DNA of 15,032 nt from Lentisphaeria bacterium (GTDB taxonomy: Bacteria; Verrucomicrobiota; Lentisphaeria; Victivallales; UBA1829). Where the stretch lies: positions 1 to 15,032 of the forward strand of contig JAFYBD010000236.1 of assembly GCA_017540385.1 (NCBI GenBank). The letters are read 5' to 3'. The notes below the pieces were generated by a model. It saw only the letters and a program-made list of their open reading frames with translations, searched no databases and had not been told where the DNA came from. How positions within the stretch are numbered: position 1 is the stretch's first letter; each line of letters opens with the position of its first letter. This document shows positions 8,170-13,598 of the stretch, piece by piece. Made by a program: the position numbers and the translations under genes.

Positions 8170-8183
8170 GTCCGGAAACGGAC
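8170..8183 (-). other. Small hairpin at the 5' end of the TPR operon transcript
   Basis: GTCCG (8183-8179) and CGGAC (8174-8170) can pair around a 4-base loop on the minus strand. The structure falls at the expected 5' end of the mRNA from the promoter at 8192-8220, where it could protect the transcript. It is short and may be chance. Confidence 0.35.
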
Positions 8184-8191
8184 AACCCAAT

Positions 8192-8220
8192 ATTATACTA
8201 TGGTTTTGGCGGAAAGTCAA
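8192..8220 (-). promoter_or_regulatory. Sigma-70 promoter of the TPR-exbB-exbD operon
   Basis: On the minus strand TTGACT (8220-8215) and a perfect TATAAT (8197-8192) are separated by exactly 17 bases. This is the closest match to consensus seen in the window. Transcription would start near 8185, about 50 bases before the chosen ATG. The TGA inside the -35 box is the stop codon of the upstream MurC-like gene (8219-8217), so the promoter partly overlaps that gene. Confidence 0.8.
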
Positions 8221-9692
8221 GCGGTTTTCGTCAGACTTTTTGCCCAAATCGACAGACTTTCGTCACGGGCGCCCGCCACGACCACCGCGTCGCCCGTCTT
8301 CGCCGTCTCCGTCAGATGCGCCGCGCAGACCTCGCGGGTCGCGAACGACCGCACGGATCCCGGACGGATCCCCGGCACGGCGCGGCAGGACTCCGCCACC
8401 TCGTCGCTCGTGGGTGTGAAAGACGCCGTCCCGCCCGCGTAGTAGACCGGCAGGAAGACGAACTCGTCGCCCTCGCGCAGCAACCCCGGCAGGGCGTTCG
8501 CCAGCGCTTCGCGCATGAACCGCAGCGGGGCGAATCCGTGCGGTTGGAAGACGGTCGTCACGTGTCCCTGCGGCGTGAGTTCCTGCGCGGCGCGGATGCA
8601 CGAGGCGAGCTTCTCCACGTTGTGCGCGTAATCGTCGATGACCTGCGCGCCGGACGGCGTCACGCCCACGCGGTCGAACCTCCGCGCCACGCCGCCGAAC
8701 TCCGAGACGGCCCGGAGCGCTTCGGCCGGGTCGTATCCGCGCGTAGTCAGCACGGCGTGGACGGCCAGCGCGTTCAGGGCGTTGTGCCGCCCCGGGAGCG
8801 GCAGCCGTATCTCCGGCAGACCGCAGAAGGAACACCACGCGAAACCATCCGCCACGCGGTAGGAATCCAGGTGCAGGACCCGGCGCCCGGCGCACGAGAC
8901 CGGCGCGTGCGGGTCGTCGCTGAAAAGCAGGATGAGCTTGCCGGGCGGGAACGTCTCCGGGCCGATCTCCTGAAACGCCGCGAGCTCCATCACGACGACC
9001 GACCGTGCGGACACGGCGAACCGGCGGAAGACGTCCGCGAGCTCCTCGCGCGAATAATGGTCCGTGCCGATGTTCAGGATCAGCGCGGCGTCCGGGACGT
9101 AGTTCAGCAGGCTCTTGTCGCTCTCGTCCGCCTCCAGCACGAAATCGCGCCCGAAGCCCTTGCGGTAATTGCCCGCCGCGCCCTCCTCGCGGAACCGTTT
9201 CACGTAGCCGCCCGCCAGCACGCCCGGATCGCCGTTCAGACGGTCCAGCGCGTCCGCGAGCCACGCGCTCACGGTGGTCTTGCCGCAGGTCCCGGTCACG
9301 GCGATGGTGAACCGGCCGCGCAGCGCCCCGATCCCGAGCGAAAGCGCCTGACTGCGGTGCAGTCGCCGCGTGCCCTCGGGAGCGCAGCGGAAATCCGGGT
9401 TGTCCTCCTCGATGGCGGTCGAATACACGATGACGTCGGGCTTGCGCCCGTCCGCGTACACCGAGCCGTCCTGCGGGAAAAGTTTGACTCCGGCGGCTTC
9501 CAGCGCGGAGAAGATGCGGGCGTTCTCGGGGTGTCCGAGCGCGCGGTCGCTCCCGGTGACCTCGCATCCGAGGTCCAGGAACATCTGCGCCAGGCCGCTC
9601 ATGCCGATGCCGCCGACGCCGACGAAGTGAAGGGATTTCGGAAACTCCGGGTTGTCGCCGGAGCGGGTGTTTGAGGTAGAATCCGTCGTCAT
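8217..9692 (-). CDS. murC: MurC-like Mur ligase (UDP-N-acetylmuramate--L-alanine ligase family)
   Basis: This is a 491-residue cytosolic ATP-dependent ligase with the three-domain Mur layout. The N-terminal UDP-binding motif is VGVGGIGMSGLA (24-35). The central ATP domain has TGTCGKTT (133-140), EADESD (187-192) and LNIGTDH (206-212), and PGRHNALNALA begins the C-terminal part, which also has DDYAHN and FQPHGF. The N-terminus and EADESD point to the MurC/Mpl branch; MurC joins L-alanine to UDP-MurNAc in peptidoglycan synthesis. Several sites depart from the MurC pattern I know: Cys replaces His in TG-T-H-GKT, DDYAHNVEKL replaces DDYGHHPTEI, and FQPHGF replaces FQPHRY. The gene also stands apart from any division/cell-wall cluster. 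It could be the true MurC, an Mpl-type recycling ligase or a paralogue. The start has GAGG four bases upstream; extra residues before the Rossmann fold make the N-terminus slightly long. Confidence 0.85.
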   Translation of the reverse strand: MTTDSTSNTRSGDNPEFPKSLHFVGVGGIGMSGLAQMFLDLGCEVTGSDRALGHPENARIFSALEAAGVKLFPQDGSVYADGRKPDVIVYSTAIEEDNPDFRCAPEGTRRLHRSQALSLGIGALRGRFTIAVTGTCGKTTVSAWLADALDRLNGDPGVLAGGYVKRFREEGAAGNYRKGFGRDFVLEADESDKSLLNYVPDAALILNIGTDHYSREELADVFRRFAVSARSVVVMELAAFQEIGPETFPPGKLILLFSDDPHAPVSCAGRRVLHLDSYRVADGFAWCSFCGLPEIRLPLPGRHNALNALAVHAVLTTRGYDPAEALRAVSEFGGVARRFDRVGVTPSGAQVIDDYAHNVEKLASCIRAAQELTPQGHVTTVFQPHGFAPLRFMREALANALPGLLREGDEFVFLPVYYAGGTASFTPTSDEVAESCRAVPGIRPGSVRSFATREVCAAHLTETAKTGDAVVVAGARDESLSIWAKSLTKTA

Positions 9693-9730
9693 GATGCCTC
9701 ACTGTGACATGGTTGCTTTTCGTTCGGAAA

Positions 9731-9759
9731 ACAATAGCACGGCGCAGGCGAAAAATCAA
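9731..9759 (-). promoter_or_regulatory. Sigma-70 promoter of the MurC-like gene
   Basis: On the minus strand TTGATT (9759-9754) and TATTGT (9736-9731) are 17 bases apart. A TGC just before the -10 box gives an extended -10. Transcription would begin near 9724, leaving a leader of about 30 bases. The promoter lies between the argC terminator and the gene, so this gene is a separate unit. Confidence 0.7.
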
Positions 9760-9781
9760 TGGCGCTCCCTCAAAAAAACGC

Positions 9782-9816
9782 AAAAAAAACGGGGCCGGAA
9801 TCGTGTTCCGGTCCCG
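9782..9816 (-). terminator. Strong intrinsic terminator after argC
   Basis: On the minus strand CGGGACCGGAA (9816-9806) pairs with TTCCGGCCCCG (9800-9790) around a 5-base loop. There are ten pairs and one A-C mismatch, and eight T follow directly (9789-9782). It lies 28 bases past the argC stop and closes the rplM-rpsI-argC operon. Confidence 0.92.
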
Positions 9817-9844
9817 CTGAAACGTCCGATGGACGGTCGCGCGC

Positions 9845-10873
9845 TCAGACGAGCGCGGTCTCCTCCGGGAAACCGAACCGGATGTTGAAGTCCTGCACGG
9901 CCTGCCCCGACGCGCCCTTGGTGAGGTTGTCGATGCAGGAGAAGAGCAGGAGCTTTCCGGTGTGGGAATCCAGTTTGAAGCCGATCTCGCAGCAGTTCGT
10001 GAGCGTGACGTGCTTCGTATCCGGGAGCTTCCCGGCGGGGAGCACGCGTACGAAGCGTTCGCCGCCGTAGGCCTTCGCGAAGGCGTCCGCCACGGCCTCC
10101 TCGGTGCAGCCTTCGGCGGCGTCGAGGACGATGGTCGACTGGATGCCGCGGTTGGTCGGCACCAGGTGCGGGATGAAGTTCATGTGCAGGGAGGGCAGCC
10201 CGGCGGCCACGGCGAGTTCCTGCTCGATCTCGGGCAGGTGACGGTGGCCGGACACGCCGTAGGCGCGCACGCTCTCGTTGCACTCCGGGAAGATGTACGG
10301 CAGATCGACCTTGCGGCCGGCTCCGGTCACGCCGCTCATGCTGCACGCGACGATGCCTTCCGGCGAAGCCAGCTTGGCGGCCAGGACGGCGGTCGTGGGG
10401 AGCAGGATGCTGGTGACGTAGCAGCCCGGGCAGGCGATGAGCTTGGCCGTGCGAATCTGTTCGCGGTAACGTTCCGGCAGGCCGTAGACGGCGTCGGAGA
10501 GCAGCGAGGGGGCCGGATGGTCGATCTTGTAGTATTTCTTGTACTGCTCGAGGGAACGCAGCCGGAAATCGGCGCTGATGTCGATGACGGTCAGCCCGGC
10601 CTTGATGAACGGCTCGGCGAACTCATGCGCGAGCCCGTGCGGGAGCGCGAGAAACGCCGCGTCGCAGTCCTTCGCGATGGCCTCGGCGTCCGGCATGGAG
10701 AACGAAAGGCCGGAACCGGCGAGACGCGGGAAAATCTCCGCGATGTCCTTGCCGGCGTTCTGACGCGAGGTGATGACGCGGATATCGGCGTAGGGATGAC
10801 GCGAAAGCAGGCGAAGGAGCTCTTCGCCTGCGTATCCGGCAGCGCCGACGATTGCGACGCGAACCTTGTCCAT
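9845..10873 (-). CDS. argC: N-acetyl-gamma-glutamyl-phosphate reductase
   Basis: ArgC reduces N-acetyl-gamma-glutamyl phosphate to the semialdehyde with NADPH, the third step of arginine synthesis, in the cytosol. The 342-residue product starts with the Rossmann motif VAIVGAAGYAGEELLRLL. The catalytic cysteine is Cys151 in CPGCYVTS, and SGVTGAGRK and the HLPEIEQEL region follow as expected for the family. The frame can be read from a TTG at 10888, directly after the rpsI stop. I choose the ATG at 10873, because GGAG lies nine bases before it and the Rossmann strand follows at once. The gap to rpsI is 15 bases, so argC is expressed from the ribosomal-protein promoter. A strong terminator follows. 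No other arg gene lies in the window. Confidence 0.97.
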   Translation of the reverse strand: MDKVRVAIVGAAGYAGEELLRLLSRHPYADIRVITSRQNAGKDIAEIFPRLAGSGLSFSMPDAEAIAKDCDAAFLALPHGLAHEFAEPFIKAGLTVIDISADFRLRSLEQYKKYYKIDHPAPSLLSDAVYGLPERYREQIRTAKLIACPGCYVTSILLPTTAVLAAKLASPEGIVACSMSGVTGAGRKVDLPYIFPECNESVRAYGVSGHRHLPEIEQELAVAAGLPSLHMNFIPHLVPTNRGIQSTIVLDAAEGCTEEAVADAFAKAYGGERFVRVLPAGKLPDTKHVTLTNCCEIGFKLDSHTGKLLLFSCIDNLTKGASGQAVQDFNIRFGFPEETALV

Positions 10874-10888
10874 TGTTCCTGTCTCCAA

Positions 10889-11284
10889 TTAGCGTTTGGA
10901 GAACTGGAAGCGTCTGCGTGCGCCCGGCTGACCGGGTTTTTTGCGTTCCTTGACGCGGGAGTCGCGGGTCAGCATGCCGTTGGTCTTCAGGACGGACTTG
11001 TAGTTCTCGTCCGCGAGCACCAGGGCACGGGCGATGCCGTGACGGATGGCGCCGGCCTGACCGGCCTTGCCGCCGCCGACCACGGAAGCGTCGATGTCGT
11101 ACGCTTCGGCCGCGCCGGTGACGTTCAGGGGCTGCATGACGTAGCCGCGGAGGGCTTCAGTCTCGAAGTATTCTTCAAATTTCTGGCCGTTCACAACGAT
11201 TTTGCCGCTGCCGGCGTCGATGCGGACGCGGGCGCTGGCGCATTTTCTGCGACCGGTGGCGGAAGTGGCGTTCTTCTTGTCCAT
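10889..11284 (-). CDS. rpsI: 30S ribosomal protein S9
   Basis: This 131-residue protein is bacterial S9 (uS9), a small-subunit protein whose C-terminal tail reaches the decoding region. The sequence has ATGRRKCASARV near the start, the middle block GGGKAGQAGAIRHGIARAL, and the basic tail KKPGQPGARRRFQFSKR with the invariant final Lys-Arg. Length is normal. GGAG stands about ten bases before the ATG. It follows rplM by 15 bases, the standard L13-S9 pairing in bacteria. The extra N-terminal MDKKNAT is slightly longer than in many homologues. Confidence 0.98.
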   Translation of the reverse strand: MDKKNATSATGRRKCASARVRIDAGSGKIVVNGQKFEEYFETEALRGYVMQPLNVTGAAEAYDIDASVVGGGKAGQAGAIRHGIARALVLADENYKSVLKTNGMLTRDSRVKERKKPGQPGARRRFQFSKR

Positions 11285-11299
11285 ATTATCAGCACTCCA

Positions 11300-11725
11300 T
11301 TATTTCGCGGGTTCGGGTTTCTGGGCCGCATGCGGATGCTCCGCACCGACGTACACTTTCAGCTTGGCGTACTGGGCACGGCCGAGACGCCCCTTGGGCA
11401 TCATGCCCCACACGGCCTCGCGGACCAGGCGGTCGGCATGCTTCTCGCGGATCATTTCCGGGGTCTCGATTCTCTGGCCGCTGCGGTAGCCCGTCCAGCG
11501 GATGTACTTCTTGCCGGTTTCCTTGCTGCCCGTGAGGACGGCTTTGCCGGCGTTGATCACGACGACGAACGCGCCGGTATCGACATGGGGAGTATAGGTC
11601 GGTTTATCTTTGCCGCGCAGGGCGTTCGCGATCTTCACGGCAAGTCTTCCAAGCGGTTCGCCCGCAGCGTCGAACAGCACGAATTTGCGTTCGATTTCGC
11701 CAGTCTTGGCCAAATAGGTTTTCAT
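11300..11725 (-). CDS. rplM: 50S ribosomal protein L13
   Basis: This 141-residue protein is L13 (uL13), an early-assembly large-subunit protein. Typical blocks are MKTYLAKTGEIERKFVLFDA, PLGRLAVKIANALRGKDK, PTYTPHVDTGAFVVVINA, and EAVWGMMPKGRLGRAQYAKLKVY near the end. The frame is open to 11824, but the added 33 residues are not L13-like and lie in the mRNA leader. The ATG at 11725 has AAGGAG nine bases upstream and gives the standard length. The C-terminus ends HPHAAQKPEPAK. It is the first gene of rplM-rpsI-argC, with a promoter at 11852-11879 and a leader of about 120 bases. Confidence 0.98.
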   Translation of the reverse strand: MKTYLAKTGEIERKFVLFDAAGEPLGRLAVKIANALRGKDKPTYTPHVDTGAFVVVINAGKAVLTGSKETGKKYIRWTGYRSGQRIETPEMIREKHADRLVREAVWGMMPKGRLGRAQYAKLKVYVGAEHPHAAQKPEPAK

Positions 11726-11798
11726 GCAGGATTGCTCCTTGTTCAGTTCGGTTTTGTATCTTGAAACTATCGGTTGTGGGGCGTACCGAGACTGCCAG

Positions 11799-11838
11799 AT
11801 CCCGGGACTTTCCGGCCGCGACATTCGGGATATGCCGC
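11799..11838 (-). promoter_or_regulatory. Structured rplM mRNA leader with possible pseudoknot
   Basis: Near the 5' end of the rplM leader, GCGGCAU (11838-11832) pairs with AUGUCGC (11824-11818). This gives seven pairs, one of them G-U, around the 7-base loop AUCCCGA. Fourteen bases further on, CGGGAU (11804-11799) is the exact complement of the first six loop bases, which would make a pseudoknot. A second AUCCCG copy at 11846-11841 could compete for the same CGGGAU. L13 is known to regulate its own operon through the leader in some bacteria, so a switch-like role is plausible. It is inferred from pairing alone and has not been compared with any known leader family. Confidence 0.4.
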
Positions 11839-11851
11839 AACGGGATTATTT

Positions 11852-11879
11852 ACTATACCACTCTTTCCGCTTTTTTCAA
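11852..11879 (-). promoter_or_regulatory. Sigma-70 promoter of rplM-rpsI-argC
   Basis: On the minus strand TTGAAA (11879-11874) and TATAGT (11857-11852) are 16 bases apart. The predicted start is near 11845, giving a leader of about 120 bases before the rplM ATG. An A/T-rich stretch around the -35 box may act as an upstream activating element, as expected for a ribosomal operon. Confidence 0.75.
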
Positions 11880-11915
11880 GAAAAAACCGACAATTTCCGC
11901 AAACTTTTTGGTCAA

Positions 11916-11928
11916 AACGGCGTCCGTT
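11916..11928 (-). terminator. Weak hairpin at the end of the binding-protein gene
   Basis: AACGG and CCGTT form a 5-bp stem with a 3-base loop that overlaps the TAA stop, followed by TTTG on the minus strand. It is short with a poor U-tract, so termination here is doubtful. The next gene in the same direction has its own promoter only about 35 bases further on. Confidence 0.25.
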
Positions 11929-13060
11929 ACGGTTCCGACATCGGCCGGACCGGGACGTATCCGGTCTCTTCGACCAGCTTCTGCCCCTCCGGCGAAAGCA
12001 TGAAATCCACGATCTTTCGCATATTCGCGGAGCGGGGCCGTGCCGTGACCATGTAGGCCGTCGCGACCAGCGGATACGACCCGTTGCGGATGTTTTCGAC
12101 CGTCGGGGCCACGCCGTCGATCGAGAGCAGTTTGATCTGGTTGTTGCGGAGCAGTTCCGTGGAGTAGTAGCGGAACGAGAACCCGAGTGCCGCCTTGAAA
12201 TTCCGGTAGTTGGCGGTGTCGTTGATGATGTCGCCCATCCCGCCGATCCGGTCCTCCTTCAATGGCGGCATGATCGGCGTGTCGCCCATCAGCTTCTGAA
12301 GCGTCGTCTGGCTGCCGCTGCCCTCGTTGCGCTGGAACGGGACGATCTTCGTGCTCGACGGCGCGCCGACCTCCTTCCAGTCCGTGATCTTTCCGCTGTA
12401 AATGCCCTTGATCTGCTCCGTCGTGAGGTTGTCGACCGGGTTCTCCGCGTTCACGAAGAAGACGAAGGCGTCCATGCAGAACGGCGTGAGCTCATATTCG
12501 ATCCCGGCCTTTTCCGCATCTTCCTGCTGGTTCTTCGACGGTGCCAGCGCGAAGATCAGGTCGCGGTCGCCTTTCAGCAAGTCCTCATAGATGACGTCCG
12601 ATCCGTCGGTCGTGACATATTGGAAATGTGCCGCGGTAGCATCCGGGTACATTCCCTGTGCCATGGCGGCGTAGATCGGATAAAGCGCATACGCGCCGTT
12701 CAGACGCGGGAGTTCGTTTGTCTTGTACCCGCTCTCTCCGCTGAACACCAGGGAATACTCCGCCGGGATCTGCACCTTCACCAGCTTGTTCCCCTCCGCG
12801 AACGGCCGGTACTCGCGCCAGTTGACCTTCTGCTCCATGACCGGGAAACGGTCCACCGTCCACCAGGTCCAGGCACGGAACCCGCAGAAAGCCAGGACGA
12901 GGCAAGCTGGACGCAGGCCGAAATAATTCTGAGTTTTCGCGCACCAATTTTCAATGTCAGGAGACAAACACCCAGACTCAGGATGAACACGTTCCAGAGG
13001 GGAAAGTAAAAGGCCTTGTGGAGCGATCCCATGGCGATGCTGATGGTGCCCACGAACCAC
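11927..13060 (-). CDS. PstS-like substrate-binding protein, C-terminal part of a frameshifted gene
   Basis: From about 12904 to the stop this frame encodes roughly 325 residues of a PstS-like periplasmic binding domain. It begins inside a membrane helix (CLVLAFCGFRAWTWW). It then shows a pattern I know from membrane-anchored PstS-like proteins: NKLVKVQIPAEYSLVF, LPRLNGAYALYPIYAAMAQ, a GS-containing ligand loop (VTTDGSDVIYEDLL), IKGIYSGKITDWKEVG, and FQRNEGSGSQTTLQKLMG. The last two are typical of phosphate-binding proteins. The frame is open back to a GTG at 13060, but the residues coded between 13060 and about 12910 are out-of-frame nonsense. The real N-terminus lies in the other frame (to 13305), so the gene is split by a -1 shift. 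The ligand is probably phosphate, not proven. No pstCAB genes adjoin it. The stop is TAA at 11929-11927. Confidence 0.85.
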   Translation of the reverse strand: MVRGHHQHRHGIAPQGLLLSPLERVHPESGCLSPDIENWCAKTQNYFGLRPACLVLAFCGFRAWTWWTVDRFPVMEQKVNWREYRPFAEGNKLVKVQIPAEYSLVFSGESGYKTNELPRLNGAYALYPIYAAMAQGMYPDATAAHFQYVTTDGSDVIYEDLLKGDRDLIFALAPSKNQQEDAEKAGIEYELTPFCMDAFVFFVNAENPVDNLTTEQIKGIYSGKITDWKEVGAPSSTKIVPFQRNEGSGSQTTLQKLMGDTPIMPPLKEDRIGGMGDIINDTANYRNFKAALGFSFRYYSTELLRNNQIKLLSIDGVAPTVENIRNGSYPLVATAYMVTARPRSANMRKIVDFMLSPEGQKLVEETGYVPVRPMSEP

Positions 13061-13305
13061 ACGGGATAAAGCCCCAGAAGCACAAGGACAACGAGCACAG
13101 ACAACAAAAAGCTCCAGATGGACGTGCGTTTCCGTTTGTACTGCATCCCCGCCGCGGCGTCTTCGCGGAAGGCGCGTTCGACGGCGAGACGCTTCTTTTC
13201 GGCCTCGTCATCCTCGTGGGAACGCCGCACGGTTTGCCCGTCGGACACGTTGTTTTTCACGTCATGTTCCGTCGTATTCGTTTCGTCTGGCTCGGTGGTC
13301 TGCAT
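12778..13305 (-). CDS. N-terminal membrane part of the frameshifted PstS-like gene
   Basis: This frame codes the missing front of the binding protein. The start ATG at 13305 has AAAGGA with a nine-base gap; an ATG six codons further out (13323) has no such site. A hydrophilic, acidic then basic cytoplasmic segment covers residues 1-61, including EKKRLAVERAFRED and YKRKR. Two membrane helices follow at about 63-85 (WSFLLSVLVVLVLLGLYPVW) and 100-120 (PLWNVFILSLGVCLLTL). A basic loop, KIGARKLR, leads into a third helix that is completed only in the other frame. Homologous sequence ends near codon 134 (about 12904); the residues from there to the stop at 12778 are Ser/Arg/Gly-rich read-through. 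Joined with the C-terminal part, the intact protein would have about 459 residues and three membrane helices ahead of the binding domain. Confidence 0.7.
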   Translation of the reverse strand: MQTTEPDETNTTEHDVKNNVSDGQTVRRSHEDDEAEKKRLAVERAFREDAAAGMQYKRKRTSIWSFLLSVLVVLVLLGLYPVWFVGTISIAMGSLHKAFYFPLWNVFILSLGVCLLTLKIGARKLRIISACVQLASSWLSAGSVPGPGGRWTVSRSWSRRSTGASTGRSRRGTSW

Positions 13306-13341
13306 GGGGGGTAGTCCTTTCATTTCTGCTGTTTCGACACA

Positions 13342-13369
13342 AATATACCATGTTTCGGGCGTTTTGCAA
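13342..13369 (-). promoter_or_regulatory. Sigma-70 promoter of the PstS-like gene
   Basis: On the minus strand TTGCAA (13369-13364) and TATATT (13347-13342) are 16 bases apart, and TGG before the -10 box makes an extended -10. Transcription would begin near 13335, about 30 bases before the ATG at 13305. This supports 13305, not an internal codon, as the start of the split gene. Confidence 0.7.
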
Positions 13370-13411
13370 GCTGTCTTCCGTAAAACAGCAGGCGCGATCC
13401 GGTTTTTTACG

Positions 13412-13447
13412 CGAAGAAGTCTTCGATCATGACGTTATTTCACGTCA
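13412..13447. promoter_or_regulatory. Two adjacent inverted repeats between divergent promoters
   Basis: CGAAGA-AG-TCTTCG (13412-13425) and TGACGT-N6-ACGTCA (13430-13447) stand four bases apart. They lie 43 bases beyond the minus-strand -35 box and 50 bases before the plus-strand -35 box. Dyads of this size are common as transcription factor sites. The intergenic region is 293 bases long and holds no other gene that I can support. Confidence 0.4.
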
Positions 13448-13496
13448 GGGCGGGCGCTTTTTCCCCGATTTCCGGACGAAAGCCCGGCTCCGAGAC

Positions 13497-13524
13497 TTGT
13501 TTTTTTCCGGGTATGTGGTATATT
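13497..13524 (+). promoter_or_regulatory. Sigma-70 promoter of the glycosidase gene
   Basis: TTGTTT (13497-13502) and TATATT (13519-13524) are 16 bases apart, with TGG just before the -10 box (extended -10), the same TGG-TATATT core as the divergent promoter. Transcription would start near 13531, giving a leader of about 68 bases. Confidence 0.6.
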
Positions 13525-13550
13525 GGATAAACTATATATCGTTAAAAAAC

Positions 13551-13570
13551 GCGCCGCGAAACCACGGCGC
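13551..13570 (+). other. GC-rich hairpin in the glycosidase mRNA leader
   Basis: GCGCCG (13551-13556) pairs with CGGCGC (13565-13570) around an 8-base loop. It lies 15 bases before the ribosome site AAGGA (13586-13590). With no U-run after it, it is not a terminator; it may stabilise the mRNA or be chance. Confidence 0.35.
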
Positions 13571-13598
13571 CGCACCCCCCAACGTAAGGAACAGGATC

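Noticed and set aside
9756..10346. Arg-rich 196-codon minus-strand frame over the argC end
   Set aside because: It is an out-of-frame shadow of argC that also runs through the terminator.
10874..10888. TTG at 10888 as argC start
   Set aside because: It directly abuts the rpsI stop and contains the ribosome site used by the ATG at 10873.
12895..12960. Programmed -1 ribosomal frameshift in the PstS-like gene
   Set aside because: No X-XXY-YYZ heptamer is in frame in the overlap, only two runs of four A. An indel is the simpler reading.
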